Shown here one piece after another: positions 8,907 to 16,154 of a DNA stretch of 64,000 nt. How positions within the stretch are numbered: the stretch's first letter is position 1; each line of letters begins with the position of its first letter. The stretch is from contig JAFLBN010000010.1 of NCBI GenBank assembly GCA_017303395.1, forward strand, positions 1-64,000. The letters are read 5' to 3'. The DNA comes from Chitinophagales bacterium. Its GTDB lineage: Bacteria; Bacteroidota; Bacteroidia; Chitinophagales; Chitinophagaceae. A program made the translations under genes and the position numbers. The notes below the pieces were generated by a model. That model saw nothing but the letters and a program-made list of their open reading frames with translations, was not told where the DNA came from and made no database searches.

Positions 8907-10127
8907 TTAGCTCGGTTTTCGCTTAAACTTGTTATTACGATTCTTGTTCCTGCTGCCGCCCGGTTTTTTGAAATCCTGTTGTATTTCAGGTGTTGGTCCT
9001 AGCTCTGCAGGTACTTGAAGTTTTTCTACAGGACGCCCCAATAGTTGCTCTATACGGTGAAACTTAAACTGTTCTTTGTCATTGATGAAAGTATAGGCAG
9101 TGCCTGTAGATGCAGCGCGCGCAGTACGCCCTATACGGTGTATATAGTCTTCACCTTCGTGCGGCACGTCGTAGTTTATCACCAGTTCTATATCCTCAAT
9201 ATCTATACCACGGCTTAGTATATCTGTGGCTACCAGTATTTTCAGTTGCTTGCTTTTGAAGTTGATAAGCACCTGCTCGCGTTGATCCTGTTCCAGGTCA
9301 GAGTGTATTTCGTCTGCCGGTAGTTTTTGTTTCTTCAGGTCTTTGGTCAGTTGCTTTACGCTTTGTTTGCTGCTGCAGAAGATAAGGACACTGTTATATT
9401 CCCTCTCTTTCAGTATGTGCTTTACCAATGGTATTTTCTGTTCATCATACACAATGTATGCGCCTTGCTTCATCTTATCGGGCGGGCGCGATATGGCAAT
9501 GTTTATCTCTTCAGGGTTTTTCAGAATGGTGTTTGCAAGTTTGCGTATGGCAGGTGGCATGGTTGCAGAGAACATCAGGTTTTGCCTTTCCTTCGGCGCA
9601 TGCGATATGATTTTTACGATGTCTTCATAAAAGCCCATATCCAACATGCGGTCTGCTTCGTCAAGTACCAGGTATTTAAGGTCCTGCATTTTTACATACC
9701 CCATGTTCAGGTGAGATATCATGCGTCCCGGTGTACATACCACCACATCTACACCATGCGACAGGGCTTTCTTTTCAATGGCAAATGTATCGCCGCTGCC
9801 ACCACCGTATACTGCTATGCAGCTGATTGGTGTGTAATAAGAAACGCCTTCCAGTATTTGTACTATCTGCACAGCCAGTTCGCGCGTTGGTACTATCACC
9901 ATCGCATTTACCTGATTGTCATTATTAGTATGCCAGAGTATATTCTGTATCAGAGGCAGCAGAAATGCTGCTGTTTTGCCCGTTCCCGTCTGCGCGGCGG
10001 CAATGATGTCTTTACCATCCAGTATATGAGGTATTACAGCAGCCTGCACAGGCGTAGCTGTTTTATATCCCATCGACTCAATACCATCCATCAAATCATC
10101 ATCAAACCCGAAATCTGTAAAATTCAA
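8907..10127 (-). CDS. DEAD-box ATP-dependent RNA helicase (second of two adjacent)
   Basis: 406 aa, with Walker [60 protein letters not shown] and HRIGRTARA. The tail is basic (GGSRNKNRNNKFKRKPS) but shorter than that of the neighbouring helicase. The two proteins are clearly paralogous in the helicase core and diverge in the tail and in domain 2, so they probably serve different RNA substrates. Divergent from the T9SS gene that starts at 10281. Confidence 0.93.
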   Translation of the reverse strand: MNFTDFGFDDDLMDGIESMGYKTATPVQAAVIPHILDGKDIIAAAQTGTGKTAAFLLPLIQNILWHTNNDNQVNAMVIVPTRELAVQIVQILEGVSYYTPISCIAVYGGGSGDTFAIEKKALSHGVDVVVCTPGRMISHLNMGYVKMQDLKYLVLDEADRMLDMGFYEDIVKIISHAPKERQNLMFSATMPPAIRKLANTILKNPEEINIAISRPPDKMKQGAYIVYDEQKIPLVKHILKEREYNSVLIFCSSKQSVKQLTKDLKKQKLPADEIHSDLEQDQREQVLINFKSKQLKILVATDILSRGIDIEDIELVINYDVPHEGEDYIHRIGRTARAASTGTAYTFINDKEQFKFHRIEQLLGRPVEKLQVPAELGPTPEIQQDFKKPGGSRNKNRNNKFKRKPS

Positions 10128-10175
10128 TTTGTCAGTCTTTTTTAACTGTTAGCTAAATAACGGTGTGTTACCACG

Positions 10176-10204
10176 CAAAGGTACTCTAAACATATCGTAA
10201 CAAG
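10176..10204 (-). promoter_or_regulatory. Candidate promoter of the second DEAD-box helicase
   Basis: On the minus strand CTTG, a near match to the -33 element TTTG, is followed after 17 bases by TACCTTTG, a perfect -7 match. The predicted leader to the ATG at 10127 is about 40-45 nt. Confidence 0.5.
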
Positions 10205-10280
10205 ATGTCATTTTAAGGGTTCTTTAACGCTTCTTGTGTAACATTAGTGTCATCTTGCACGTTCCACTCAAAACCTCAAT

Positions 10281-11276
10281 ATGACAAAGTTTTTATTAGC
10301 CCTTTCTTTTGCCGGTGCTTTATTTGCCAACACCGCAAAAGCTCAGCTTGGGTACAAGCTATCGGTATCTACTGATACCTACACACCACTTACAGGTGGT
10401 ACATCTGTTAACGACACTACGAGATGGGATGAAGAGAACTACAAAGTTCCGCTTGGGTTCAATTTCAAATTAGGTACTTCTACTATTTCGCATTTCAGTC
10501 TGGTGTCTGGCTCATTTGCTGCAAGCGATACTGATGGTACTGTAATATCAGGCTTCTTTACTTGCGATGCCGATTTACATGACCGTGGTAATGCGGGTGG
10601 TGCATCTTCAAAATCGCCGATACGTTATACAACGAGTGGTGCTGCCGGCAGTAGAATCTTTAAAATGGAAGTCTACAATGCAGGCTTCTGGGACGAATGG
10701 GATATGTACATTACTAATAATGATTCAGTATGCTACCAGATATGGTACTACGAAACTTCAAACATCGTAGAACTTCGTTTCGGCCCGTCAAACATTACAC
10801 ATGCCACAGATTATTTTTATTTAGGCAGCGGACCTGTTATCGGGTTCATGAAAAATATAGACCCTTCAAATGGTTCTCTTGATATGCTTTACTACCTGAA
10901 TGGCAGTGCATCTTCACCAACATTAGATAGTACAAGTAGTATGTTTTCTGTATCCGGCGGACTTACATCTTATCCTGCAAATGGTACCGTATATCGTTTT
11001 ACACCGCCGGGCACAGGCGTAGGTAGTATTGCTAAAGAACTGGATGGCATTAATGTGCTGAATACTGTCTGCACAGACTATTTAAAAGTTGCTAATAAAA
11101 ATGCCAATAAGACCACCTATACGGTTACTGCTATGAATGGTGCTAACACCAACCTGAATGGTACACTGCAGCAAGGCACTAACAATATAGATTTGAGTGC
11201 GCTGCCTGCAGGTGTTTATATACTGCAATGCAAAAACAGCGATGGTGCAATGCAACAGCGCATCGTAAAACAATAA
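10281..11276 (+). CDS. Exported protein with T9SS C-terminal domain
   Basis: 331 aa with a clear signal peptide (FLLALSFAGALFANTAKAQ). The body is a beta-rich domain containing WDEWDMYITNNDSVCYQIWYY-like segments and no motif I can assign. The last ~70 residues (KVANKNANKTTYTV, then LSALPAGVYILQCKNSDG) form a short type IX sorting domain. Surface or secreted location is inferred; the function is unknown. The leader carries AAGGGT at 10215-10220, a partial match to the ECF-type element upstream of the sigma-factor cluster at 21.3 kb. Confidence 0.8.
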   Translation: MTKFLLALSFAGALFANTAKAQLGYKLSVSTDTYTPLTGGTSVNDTTRWDEENYKVPLGFNFKLGTSTISHFSLVSGSFAASDTDGTVISGFFTCDADLHDRGNAGGASSKSPIRYTTSGAAGSRIFKMEVYNAGFWDEWDMYITNNDSVCYQIWYYETSNIVELRFGPSNITHATDYFYLGSGPVIGFMKNIDPSNGSLDMLYYLNGSASSPTLDSTSSMFSVSGGLTSYPANGTVYRFTPPGTGVGSIAKELDGINVLNTVCTDYLKVANKNANKTTYTVTAMNGANTNLNGTLQQGTNNIDLSALPAGVYILQCKNSDGAMQQRIVKQ

Positions 11277-11292
11277 TAAGCTGAATGATAAA

Positions 11293-11320
11293 TGCCCCGA
11301 CAAATAATATTGTCGGGGCA
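11293..11320. terminator. Hairpin terminator after the T9SS gene
   Basis: TGCCCCGACA and its perfect complement flank an 8-base A/T loop, 16 bases after the stop codon. The U-tract is weak on both strands, so efficiency is uncertain. It also lies downstream of the minus-strand GyrI-like transcript and may serve both. Confidence 0.7.
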
Positions 11321-11350
11321 TAAACAAAAAACGGGCTTATAGTACACCGG

Positions 11351-11455
11351 CTATCGCCTGTATATCCCGCCTATGCAGTAGCTGATGGTGCAGAACAGCC
11401 AGCAAAAGCTACCACGGCATATCATCCGTATGGTTTTGCAACGCATAGTTTTCAT
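11351..11455 (-). CDS. Putative small Cys-rich cationic peptide (34 aa)
   Basis: An ATG-initiated frame starting 8 bases after the stop of the GyrI-like gene on the same strand. The peptide begins MKTMRCKTIRMICR and continues with a hydrophobic, Cys-containing core (FCWLFCTISYC) ending in IYRR. It has five cysteines (positions 6, 13, 18, 22, 27) and a net positive charge. No family is recognised. It may be a real product co-transcribed with the WYL-controlled GyrI-like gene, or a chance frame in a 3' untranslated region. The A-rich sequence just before its ATG is the kind seen upstream of Bacteroidota starts. Confidence 0.25.
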   Translation of the reverse strand: MKTMRCKTIRMICRGSFCWLFCTISYCIGGIYRR

Positions 11456-11463
11456 GAGTTTTT

Positions 11464-11919
11464 TTATTGTACACCTATCTGTACTTCGGTAATATTGTTA
11501 GCAGGATTTTCCATATCTACTACTGTATATACTTCTCTGCATTCCTCTGTCATGTTATATCCCGCAGCACGCAGTTCTCCTATTACGCGTCCGTATGTTT
11601 CATACAGATTGTCCCAAGTGCCTTTATGGATAGTTGAAATGTATTTGAATGAGGGAGTTTCACTGATGCTGTAGCCATTGGTTGTACCTAAAGGCATACC
11701 GCTTACGGGTAATCCCATTTCAAGTGTAAATACCTTATCTCTGTTGCCGTCTGCGCCCAGATAGCGCCATATCTGACCGCCTGCCGGTATCAGTCCTGCT
11801 TTGCCAGCTACTTCATACAGTTGCTCAGGTATTGTGCCAGTATCTTTCTGGATACCGTTTAAAGATGTTTGAATGGTGGCTGATAGCACTTTTACGGGTG
11901 CTTGTGTTTTGATTTCCAT
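11464..11919 (-). CDS. GyrI-like / AraC effector-binding domain protein
   Basis: About 151 aa with no DNA-binding domain: a stand-alone small-molecule binding fold (SOUL/GyrI-like) as found in SbmC/GyrI and in the effector domain of BmrR-type regulators. Family-typical stretches are IPEQLYEVAGKAGL near the start and YETYGRVIGELRAAGYN near the end. Members bind or hydrolyse hydrophobic toxic compounds, so a detoxification role is plausible. Start chosen at ATG 11919 (MEIKTQAP); an upstream in-frame TTG lies within the shared promoter sequence. It lies downstream of the WYL regulator gene, but its own operator-promoter sits between the two. Confidence 0.8.
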   Translation of the reverse strand: MEIKTQAPVKVLSATIQTSLNGIQKDTGTIPEQLYEVAGKAGLIPAGGQIWRYLGADGNRDKVFTLEMGLPVSGMPLGTTNGYSISETPSFKYISTIHKGTWDNLYETYGRVIGELRAAGYNMTEECREVYTVVDMENPANNITEVQIGVQ

Positions 11920-11959
11920 AAGTTTTCTTTGTTTATGGTGCAAAACAACAACGGGGTAG

Positions 11960-11975
11960 TGACAGCCTTATGTCA
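11960..11975 (-). promoter_or_regulatory. TGACA-N6-TGTCA operator, GyrI-like gene
   Basis: Perfect palindrome arms; in the direction of the gene it reads TGACATAAGGCTGTCA. The next ~33 bases downstream are nearly identical to those upstream of the dinB-family gene at 13.0 kb and include a TTGTTTTG that could be the -7 box. The site is 18 bp before the stop-proximal end of the WYL regulator gene. It is most simply the binding site of that regulator (inference). Confidence 0.65.
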
Positions 11976-11992
11976 GTAGCCTGAAATAAAAT

Positions 11993-12937
11993 TTAAGAAT
12001 AATGCTCGTTCAGCTCTTTTATCCAGTCTTTCATCATGTCTTTTATGCTTTGCGGATATATAACAGTAGCATTTTTCTTGAATGGCAATAACCAACTGCA
12101 CAAATATTGAGGGTAGGCTACCATGAATTTCATCTCTGTCACATCTTTCTTTTTTTCTTCGCTTACGTAGCCATAATACAGGCGTTGCTCTTTTATATAG
12201 CGTACCTCGCTGTTGTCAAAAGCTACGCATACCTCTGTCATATTGTGCTTAGCGTGGAAGTCTTTCAGGTATTCAGCCAGCGTAGGCATTTCTATGGTAA
12301 ATGATGTGTCGGTTTTGTGTAGTTGCTCTATTCTGTCCATTCTGAAATTGCGGTAGCCGTGGCGCAGGTGGCACCATGCCACCAGATGCCAAAAGTTATT
12401 TACATAATAAATACCCACTGGCTCTATCAGGCGTTCGTTTACTTCTTCTGAATGATTGGTGAAGTACACTATGCGTACTGCCTTCTTCTGGCTGATACTT
12501 TGCAGAATATCTATAATATGATTGCCTGTGCCCGCTGGCGGATTTGTATTGCGTTTGAATACGTGTATAGCCCCTTCAATATCTTCCAGCATACCTTTTT
12601 CTGCACTGCGCAGCACTGCCTTTATTTTATAGAGTGCTGCTTTGTATTGTTCGGCAGTCGCTTTGTCTGTCATTTTATCAATGAACTTTTCTGCCGTTAC
12701 AAATGTGATGGCTTCTTCTTTTGTAAACATAACAGGGGGCAATCTGTAACCGTCCATAATGCTATAGCCAACGCCTGCCTCGCCTATAATAGGTACACCT
12801 GCTTCTTCCAGCGATCCTACATCTCTGTAAACCGTACGCAGACTGATGCCGAAGCGGTCGGCGATTTCCTGTGCTTTCACAACCTTTTTCGATTGCAGTT
12901 GAATGAGTATGGCGGTTATCCTGTCGAGGCGGTTCAT
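11993..12937 (-). CDS. YafY-family transcriptional regulator (HTH-11 plus WYL domain)
   Basis: 314 aa from ATG 12937 (MNRLDRITAILIQLQSK); a longer alternative start at 12994 would overlap the operator and is less likely. The N-terminal winged helix is typical: KVVKAQEIADRFGISLRTVY and RDVGSLEEAGVPIIGE. It is followed by the linker YRLPPVMFTKEEA and a WYL domain with IEPVGIYYVNNFWHLVAWC and FRMDRIEQL. WYL regulators sense nucleic acids or other ligands released under stress (family knowledge). It lies between two genes that share an operator-bearing promoter, so it probably controls both and possibly itself. Confidence 0.9.
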   Translation of the reverse strand: MNRLDRITAILIQLQSKKVVKAQEIADRFGISLRTVYRDVGSLEEAGVPIIGEAGVGYSIMDGYRLPPVMFTKEEAITFVTAEKFIDKMTDKATAEQYKAALYKIKAVLRSAEKGMLEDIEGAIHVFKRNTNPPAGTGNHIIDILQSISQKKAVRIVYFTNHSEEVNERLIEPVGIYYVNNFWHLVAWCHLRHGYRNFRMDRIEQLHKTDTSFTIEMPTLAEYLKDFHAKHNMTEVCVAFDNSEVRYIKEQRLYYGYVSEEKKKDVTEMKFMVAYPQYLCSWLLPFKKNATVIYPQSIKDMMKDWIKELNEHYS

Positions 12938-12988
12938 GATGCGGTAAAGATAGTCCGAAAAATATTTTTTAAAATTTCCGGATGCTGT

Positions 12989-13004
12989 TGACATAGGGCT
13001 GTCA
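12989..13004 (+). promoter_or_regulatory. TGACA-N6-TGTCA operator, dinB-family gene
   Basis: Reads TGACATAGGGCTGTCA with perfect palindrome arms. It is followed by CACTACCCGGTTGTTG and TTGCTTTG, matching the GyrI-like promoter almost base for base. It lies 47 bp before the DinB start and about 50 bp upstream of the divergent WYL regulator start, so it could regulate both. Confidence 0.68.
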
Positions 13005-13050
13005 CTACCCGGTTGTTGCTTTGCATCATAAACAAAAACACATACATACT

Positions 13051-13560
13051 ATGACACACATTCAATCGTTGCTGAATGAAATGCAACACGAAGCTGCAAC
13101 AACAAGGAAATTCTTATCTATCGTTCCGGCAGATAAGTTTGATTACAAACCGCACCCTAAGAGTATGCCAATGAAAGAACTGGCTACGCATATTGCCGAA
13201 ATACCTGCGTGGATAGCTATGGTACTTACTACTGAAGGTCTTGATTTTGCGGCTACGCCTTATACACCTACGCCTGTCAGCTCTGCCGAAGATTTACTGG
13301 CACTACAGGAAAAAAGCCTGAAAGAAGGTTATGAACAACTTTCAAAAGCTAATGAAGCTGATTTTGAAAGGATATGGACAATGCGCCAGGGTGATATTGT
13401 ACTGAGTGCGTTGAGTGTTGCCGATAATATTCGCCACTGTTACTGCCAGATAGTACACCACCGTGCGCAATTAGGTGTTTACCTGCGTCTGTTGGATATT
13501 CCTATTCCCGGTAGCTATGGCCCGAGTGCTGATGAAATGGGCGAGTACAAACCTGAATAA
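13051..13560 (+). CDS. DinB-family (YfiT-like) four-helix metal-binding protein
   Basis: 169 aa from ATG 13051 (MTHIQSLLNEM). Members of the DinB/YfiT superfamily bind a divalent metal through three His, and some act as thiol transferases. The His residues are visible in ELATHIAEIPAW and in CQIVHHRAQLGVYLR near the C-terminus, and the ending LDIPIPGSYGPSADE is typical of Bacteroidota members. Divergent from the WYL regulator and preceded by the shared operator, so it is likely part of its regulon. In such regulons a bacillithiol transferase role is possible; bshC is present elsewhere in the window. Confidence 0.88.
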   Translation: MTHIQSLLNEMQHEAATTRKFLSIVPADKFDYKPHPKSMPMKELATHIAEIPAWIAMVLTTEGLDFAATPYTPTPVSSAEDLLALQEKSLKEGYEQLSKANEADFERIWTMRQGDIVLSALSVADNIRHCYCQIVHHRAQLGVYLRLLDIPIPGSYGPSADEMGEYKPE

Positions 13561-13564
13561 GTAT

Positions 13565-13606
13565 AAATAAAATAAGAGCCACCCGTAAGTGGCTCTTATT
13601 TTATTT
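13565..13606. terminator. Bidirectional terminator between dinB-like gene and helicase
   Basis: Perfect 18-base arms around AAGAGCCAC and a 6-base loop (CCGTAA), with A/T runs on both sides. The stop codon of the convergent helicase lies within the right arm. Confidence 0.9.
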
Positions 13607-14926
13607 TGCTATTGCAATTTTTACTTTCTTGTTCTTAATCTTCTTATCCTTAATAAGGTGCAGCGCATGGCTGGCCTTTATTTTTTTGATGGATACAAAA
13701 GAGAAGAAATCTTTCACTTCAATCAGGCCTATGTCTTCTTTCTTCAGTTCTGCCTGCTGAGAAAGGAAGCCTACAATATCTATCTTATTCACCTTATCCT
13801 TCTTGCCTGCTGCTATAAACAATGCAGTCCACTTTGGTTTTTCAGGCAGATGGTTACCTTCCTGTATTTCCATTTCAGTTACAGTATCTGCATCCAGATA
13901 TGAAGGCAGTTTTTCTTCTTCAGATAGTATCAGTACCGCAGTACCACTTGCGTCCATACGCGCAGTACGTCCGTTGCGGTGGGTAAATATATCTTCCGTA
14001 TGTGGCAGATGGTAGTGTATGATATAACGTATGTTAGGAATATCCAAACCACGTGCAGCAATATCTGTTGTTACCAAAAAGTCTACAGCACCACTACGGA
14101 ATTTGAACAGCGCACTGTCTCTGTCCTTTTGTTCCATCGCACCGTGATAAAACTCATTCAACACGCCCTGCTCTGTAAGCCAGTTGCTGGTGCGTTCTAC
14201 AGATTCTCTATGGTTGCAAAAGATGATTGCAGAACGGTTTCCTATCTGGCATATCAGTTCAAGCAATGCTTCCAGTTTGTCTTTATCTGCAGAGTGCAGG
14301 GTTTTTACCTCAAGGCCCAGCGATTCTGTCAGCTTCTCTGTTATATAGTTCAGCCTTACCGGATTTTCCAGTTGCAGAAAATCAGGAATCTCTACAGCCT
14401 CTGTTGCAGAAGTAAGTATGCGCTTGTTGATGTTCGGCAGAGATTCAATGATAAACGATACCTCTTCCTGAAAGCCTAATTCTAATGATTTATCAAATTC
14501 ATCCAATACTATTGTAGTAATAGTATCTGTAGTAATGCTTTCTCTGCGTATATGGTCGCACAGCCTGCCGGGTGTACCTATCAATACTGCAGGTGGCTCT
14601 ATCAGGTTGTTTTCTTCTATCTCGCGTTTGTGTCCGCCATAGCAGCAGGTCGATTTATAACCTGTGCCCATACTTTTGAAAACCAGCTCTATCTGCTGCG
14701 CCAATTCGCGCGATGGTACAACGATGATAGCCTGTGTGTTTTTGTTGTTCTTATCCAGCTGTGCCACAATAGGCATCAGGAAGGCAATAGTCTTACCGCT
14801 GCCTGTGGCAGAAAGCAGTACCATATCGTTATCTTTTTGTCCTGCATCCATAGCTGCAAGCTGCATTTCGTTCAGCTTGTCAATCTTCATGTTGGACAAT
14901 ATTATATCTACAGAGAAATTTTGCAT
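13601..14926 (-). CDS. DbpA-like RNA helicase with DEFD motif
   Basis: 441 aa. Walker A is SATGSGKTIAF, motif Ia PSRELAQQI, motif II reads VLDEFDKSLELGF (DEFD in place of DEAD), motif III TSATEA, motif VI HRNGRTARMD. The last ~70 residues (VDFLSQQAELKKEDIGLIEV-like, then KASHALHLIKDKKIKNKK) resemble the DbpA C-terminal RNA-binding domain that docks on 23S rRNA hairpin 92, suggesting a role in large-subunit assembly. A TACCTTTG box ends 5 nt before the ATG, so the mRNA may be leaderless, or translation may begin at Met13 (14890). Confidence 0.88.
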   Translation of the reverse strand: MQNFSVDIILSNMKIDKLNEMQLAAMDAGQKDNDMVLLSATGSGKTIAFLMPIVAQLDKNNKNTQAIIVVPSRELAQQIELVFKSMGTGYKSTCCYGGHKREIEENNLIEPPAVLIGTPGRLCDHIRRESITTDTITTIVLDEFDKSLELGFQEEVSFIIESLPNINKRILTSATEAVEIPDFLQLENPVRLNYITEKLTESLGLEVKTLHSADKDKLEALLELICQIGNRSAIIFCNHRESVERTSNWLTEQGVLNEFYHGAMEQKDRDSALFKFRSGAVDFLVTTDIAARGLDIPNIRYIIHYHLPHTEDIFTHRNGRTARMDASGTAVLILSEEEKLPSYLDADTVTEMEIQEGNHLPEKPKWTALFIAAGKKDKVNKIDIVGFLSQQAELKKEDIGLIEVKDFFSFVSIKKIKASHALHLIKDKKIKNKKVKIAIAK

Positions 14927-14931
14927 CGCCG

Positions 14932-14939
14932 CAAAGGTA
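14932..14939 (-). promoter_or_regulatory. -7 box immediately upstream of the DbpA-like helicase start
   Basis: The minus strand reads TACCTTTG, followed by CGGCG and then ATG: only 5 nt between the box and the start codon. No convincing -33 element is visible. Confidence 0.45.
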
Positions 14940-14961
14940 CGTTCTTTATTCGGTCTAACGC

Positions 14962-15627
14962 CTATCGCACACTGTACCGTACAAGCCTGTTTTCAAGCAC
15001 CATCGGTGCGCCGAAGTAGGTACCAGTCGTGTAGCGTACTAAACCTATGTTTTTTGCATAGCTATAGCGGTACTCGACTTGCTTTTTGTTGACTGTTTTG
15101 TAACTGAATATCCGCCTGAAGCTGGATGTGGTAAACGTTCCTGCTGGTACGTTTATAGGAGTGTTTATAAAACCCATTATTTCTGTTACATGCATTGTAT
15201 CGGATGTTGCATAATTTGGTCCGTACGTGAATGATCTTAATATTCTGCCAAAGTCTTCAGAAGAAAACTGTATATCGCCTTTGTAATTCACTACATAACT
15301 TAGCGAATCTCTGAAAATATCGTGTCCTATAGTTATTAATGAACTTTGCGAGATGTTTGCAGTAATGGTATGATGGTATGTTTTACCATTGATGATAGTA
15401 TCAGCTACTACATAGCAACTATCAAAACTGTTTTCCGCATATGCAGCGCCATCAATACTATCAAGTGTATAGTGCTGGTATATCCAGTAGTTCCCCTGTT
15501 TCACTGCTGTATAGTCCTCATATACTTTGGTGCTTGGTGTCGGTTTGATGGGATGTTCTGTTTTATCCTTTTTACAGGAAAATAAACTGAGAGTTGCAAA
15601 AGCAATCACGCAAATACGATATTTCAT
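14962..15627 (-). CDS. Putative lipoprotein, unknown function
   Basis: 221 aa. The N-terminus ICVIAFATLSLFSCKKDK is a lipoprotein signal with Cys18 as the lipidated residue; the Lys/Asp after Cys fits Bacteroidota lipoproteins, and export to the outer membrane is possible. The mature part is beta-rich (QGNYWIYQHYTLDS, then INVPAGTFTTSSFRRI) and resembles small conserved lipoproteins of Bacteroidota, but no named domain is recognised. It lies 35 bp beyond the helicase start, with an unrelated direction of function. Confidence 0.75.
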   Translation of the reverse strand: MKYRICVIAFATLSLFSCKKDKTEHPIKPTPSTKVYEDYTAVKQGNYWIYQHYTLDSIDGAAYAENSFDSCYVVADTIINGKTYHHTITANISQSSLITIGHDIFRDSLSYVVNYKGDIQFSSEDFGRILRSFTYGPNYATSDTMHVTEIMGFINTPINVPAGTFTTSSFRRIFSYKTVNKKQVEYRYSYAKNIGLVRYTTGTYFGAPMVLENRLVRYSVR

Positions 15628-15735
15628 AAAGGAGGTTTCAGCAAGAACGCTGACAATTTTTTGATATTATATGGGCAATAATATTCCTTTGTGTCCGTTG
15701 CACTGCATCAATAGATATCTGATTTTTAAATGAAA

Positions 15736-15780
15736 AAGTTTTCAATAATAATACCTAAGAGTTTGATGTATTGAAAACTT
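15736..15780 (+). promoter_or_regulatory. Inverted repeat at the padR promoter (putative PadR operator)
   Basis: AAGTTTTCAATA at 15736-15747 and its exact complement TATTGAAAACTT at 15769-15780, separated by 21 bases. The right arm lies between the -33 and -7 elements of the gene that follows, so binding would block RNA polymerase. This is the arrangement expected for PadR autoregulation. Confidence 0.65.
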
Positions 15781-15791
15781 ATGTATCTTCG
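15762..15791 (+). promoter_or_regulatory. padR promoter
   Basis: -33 element TTTG at 15762-15765, an 18-base spacer, and -7 element TATCTTCG at 15784-15791 (one mismatch to TAnnTTTG). The start codon follows 21 bases later. Confidence 0.6.
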
Positions 15792-15812
15792 TTCCAGTAA
15801 ACGGAGATTGAA

Positions 15813-16154
15813 ATGATATTTTCATCAGAGTTGATAAAAGGCACATTGAAGACAATTGTGCTGAAGCTGCTGGCCGACAATAAAAAAATGTACGGCTATG
15901 AGATAACACAAAGAGTTAAGGAGCTTACTAAAGACAGAATACAGCTTACCGAAGGCGCGTTGTATCCTACACTGCATGCATTGGAGGCAGATGGACTTCT
16001 TACTACCGAAACGGAATACATAGGTAAACGTGTGCGCAAGTACTACAGCCTTAGCCCAAAGGGTAAGAGCAAAGCTAAAGAGCGCGTGAGCGAGTTTACA
16101 GAGTTTGTAGAGACTATGCAGTCATTGTTAGACATTAAACCAAGATTGGCATAA
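15813..16154 (+). CDS. PadR-family transcriptional regulator
   Basis: 113 aa winged-helix repressor. Typical PadR core: KGTLKTIVLKLLADNKKMYG, then YEITQRVKELTKDRIQLTEG, ALYPTLHALEADGLL, and the wing GKRVRKYYSLSPKGK. PadR repressors usually control an adjacent transporter or membrane-protein gene and themselves. Here the stop codon overlaps the next ATG (TAATG), so the two genes are translationally coupled. The inverted repeat upstream is the likely operator. Confidence 0.92.
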   Translation: MIFSSELIKGTLKTIVLKLLADNKKMYGYEITQRVKELTKDRIQLTEGALYPTLHALEADGLLTTETEYIGKRVRKYYSLSPKGKSKAKERVSEFTEFVETMQSLLDIKPRLA

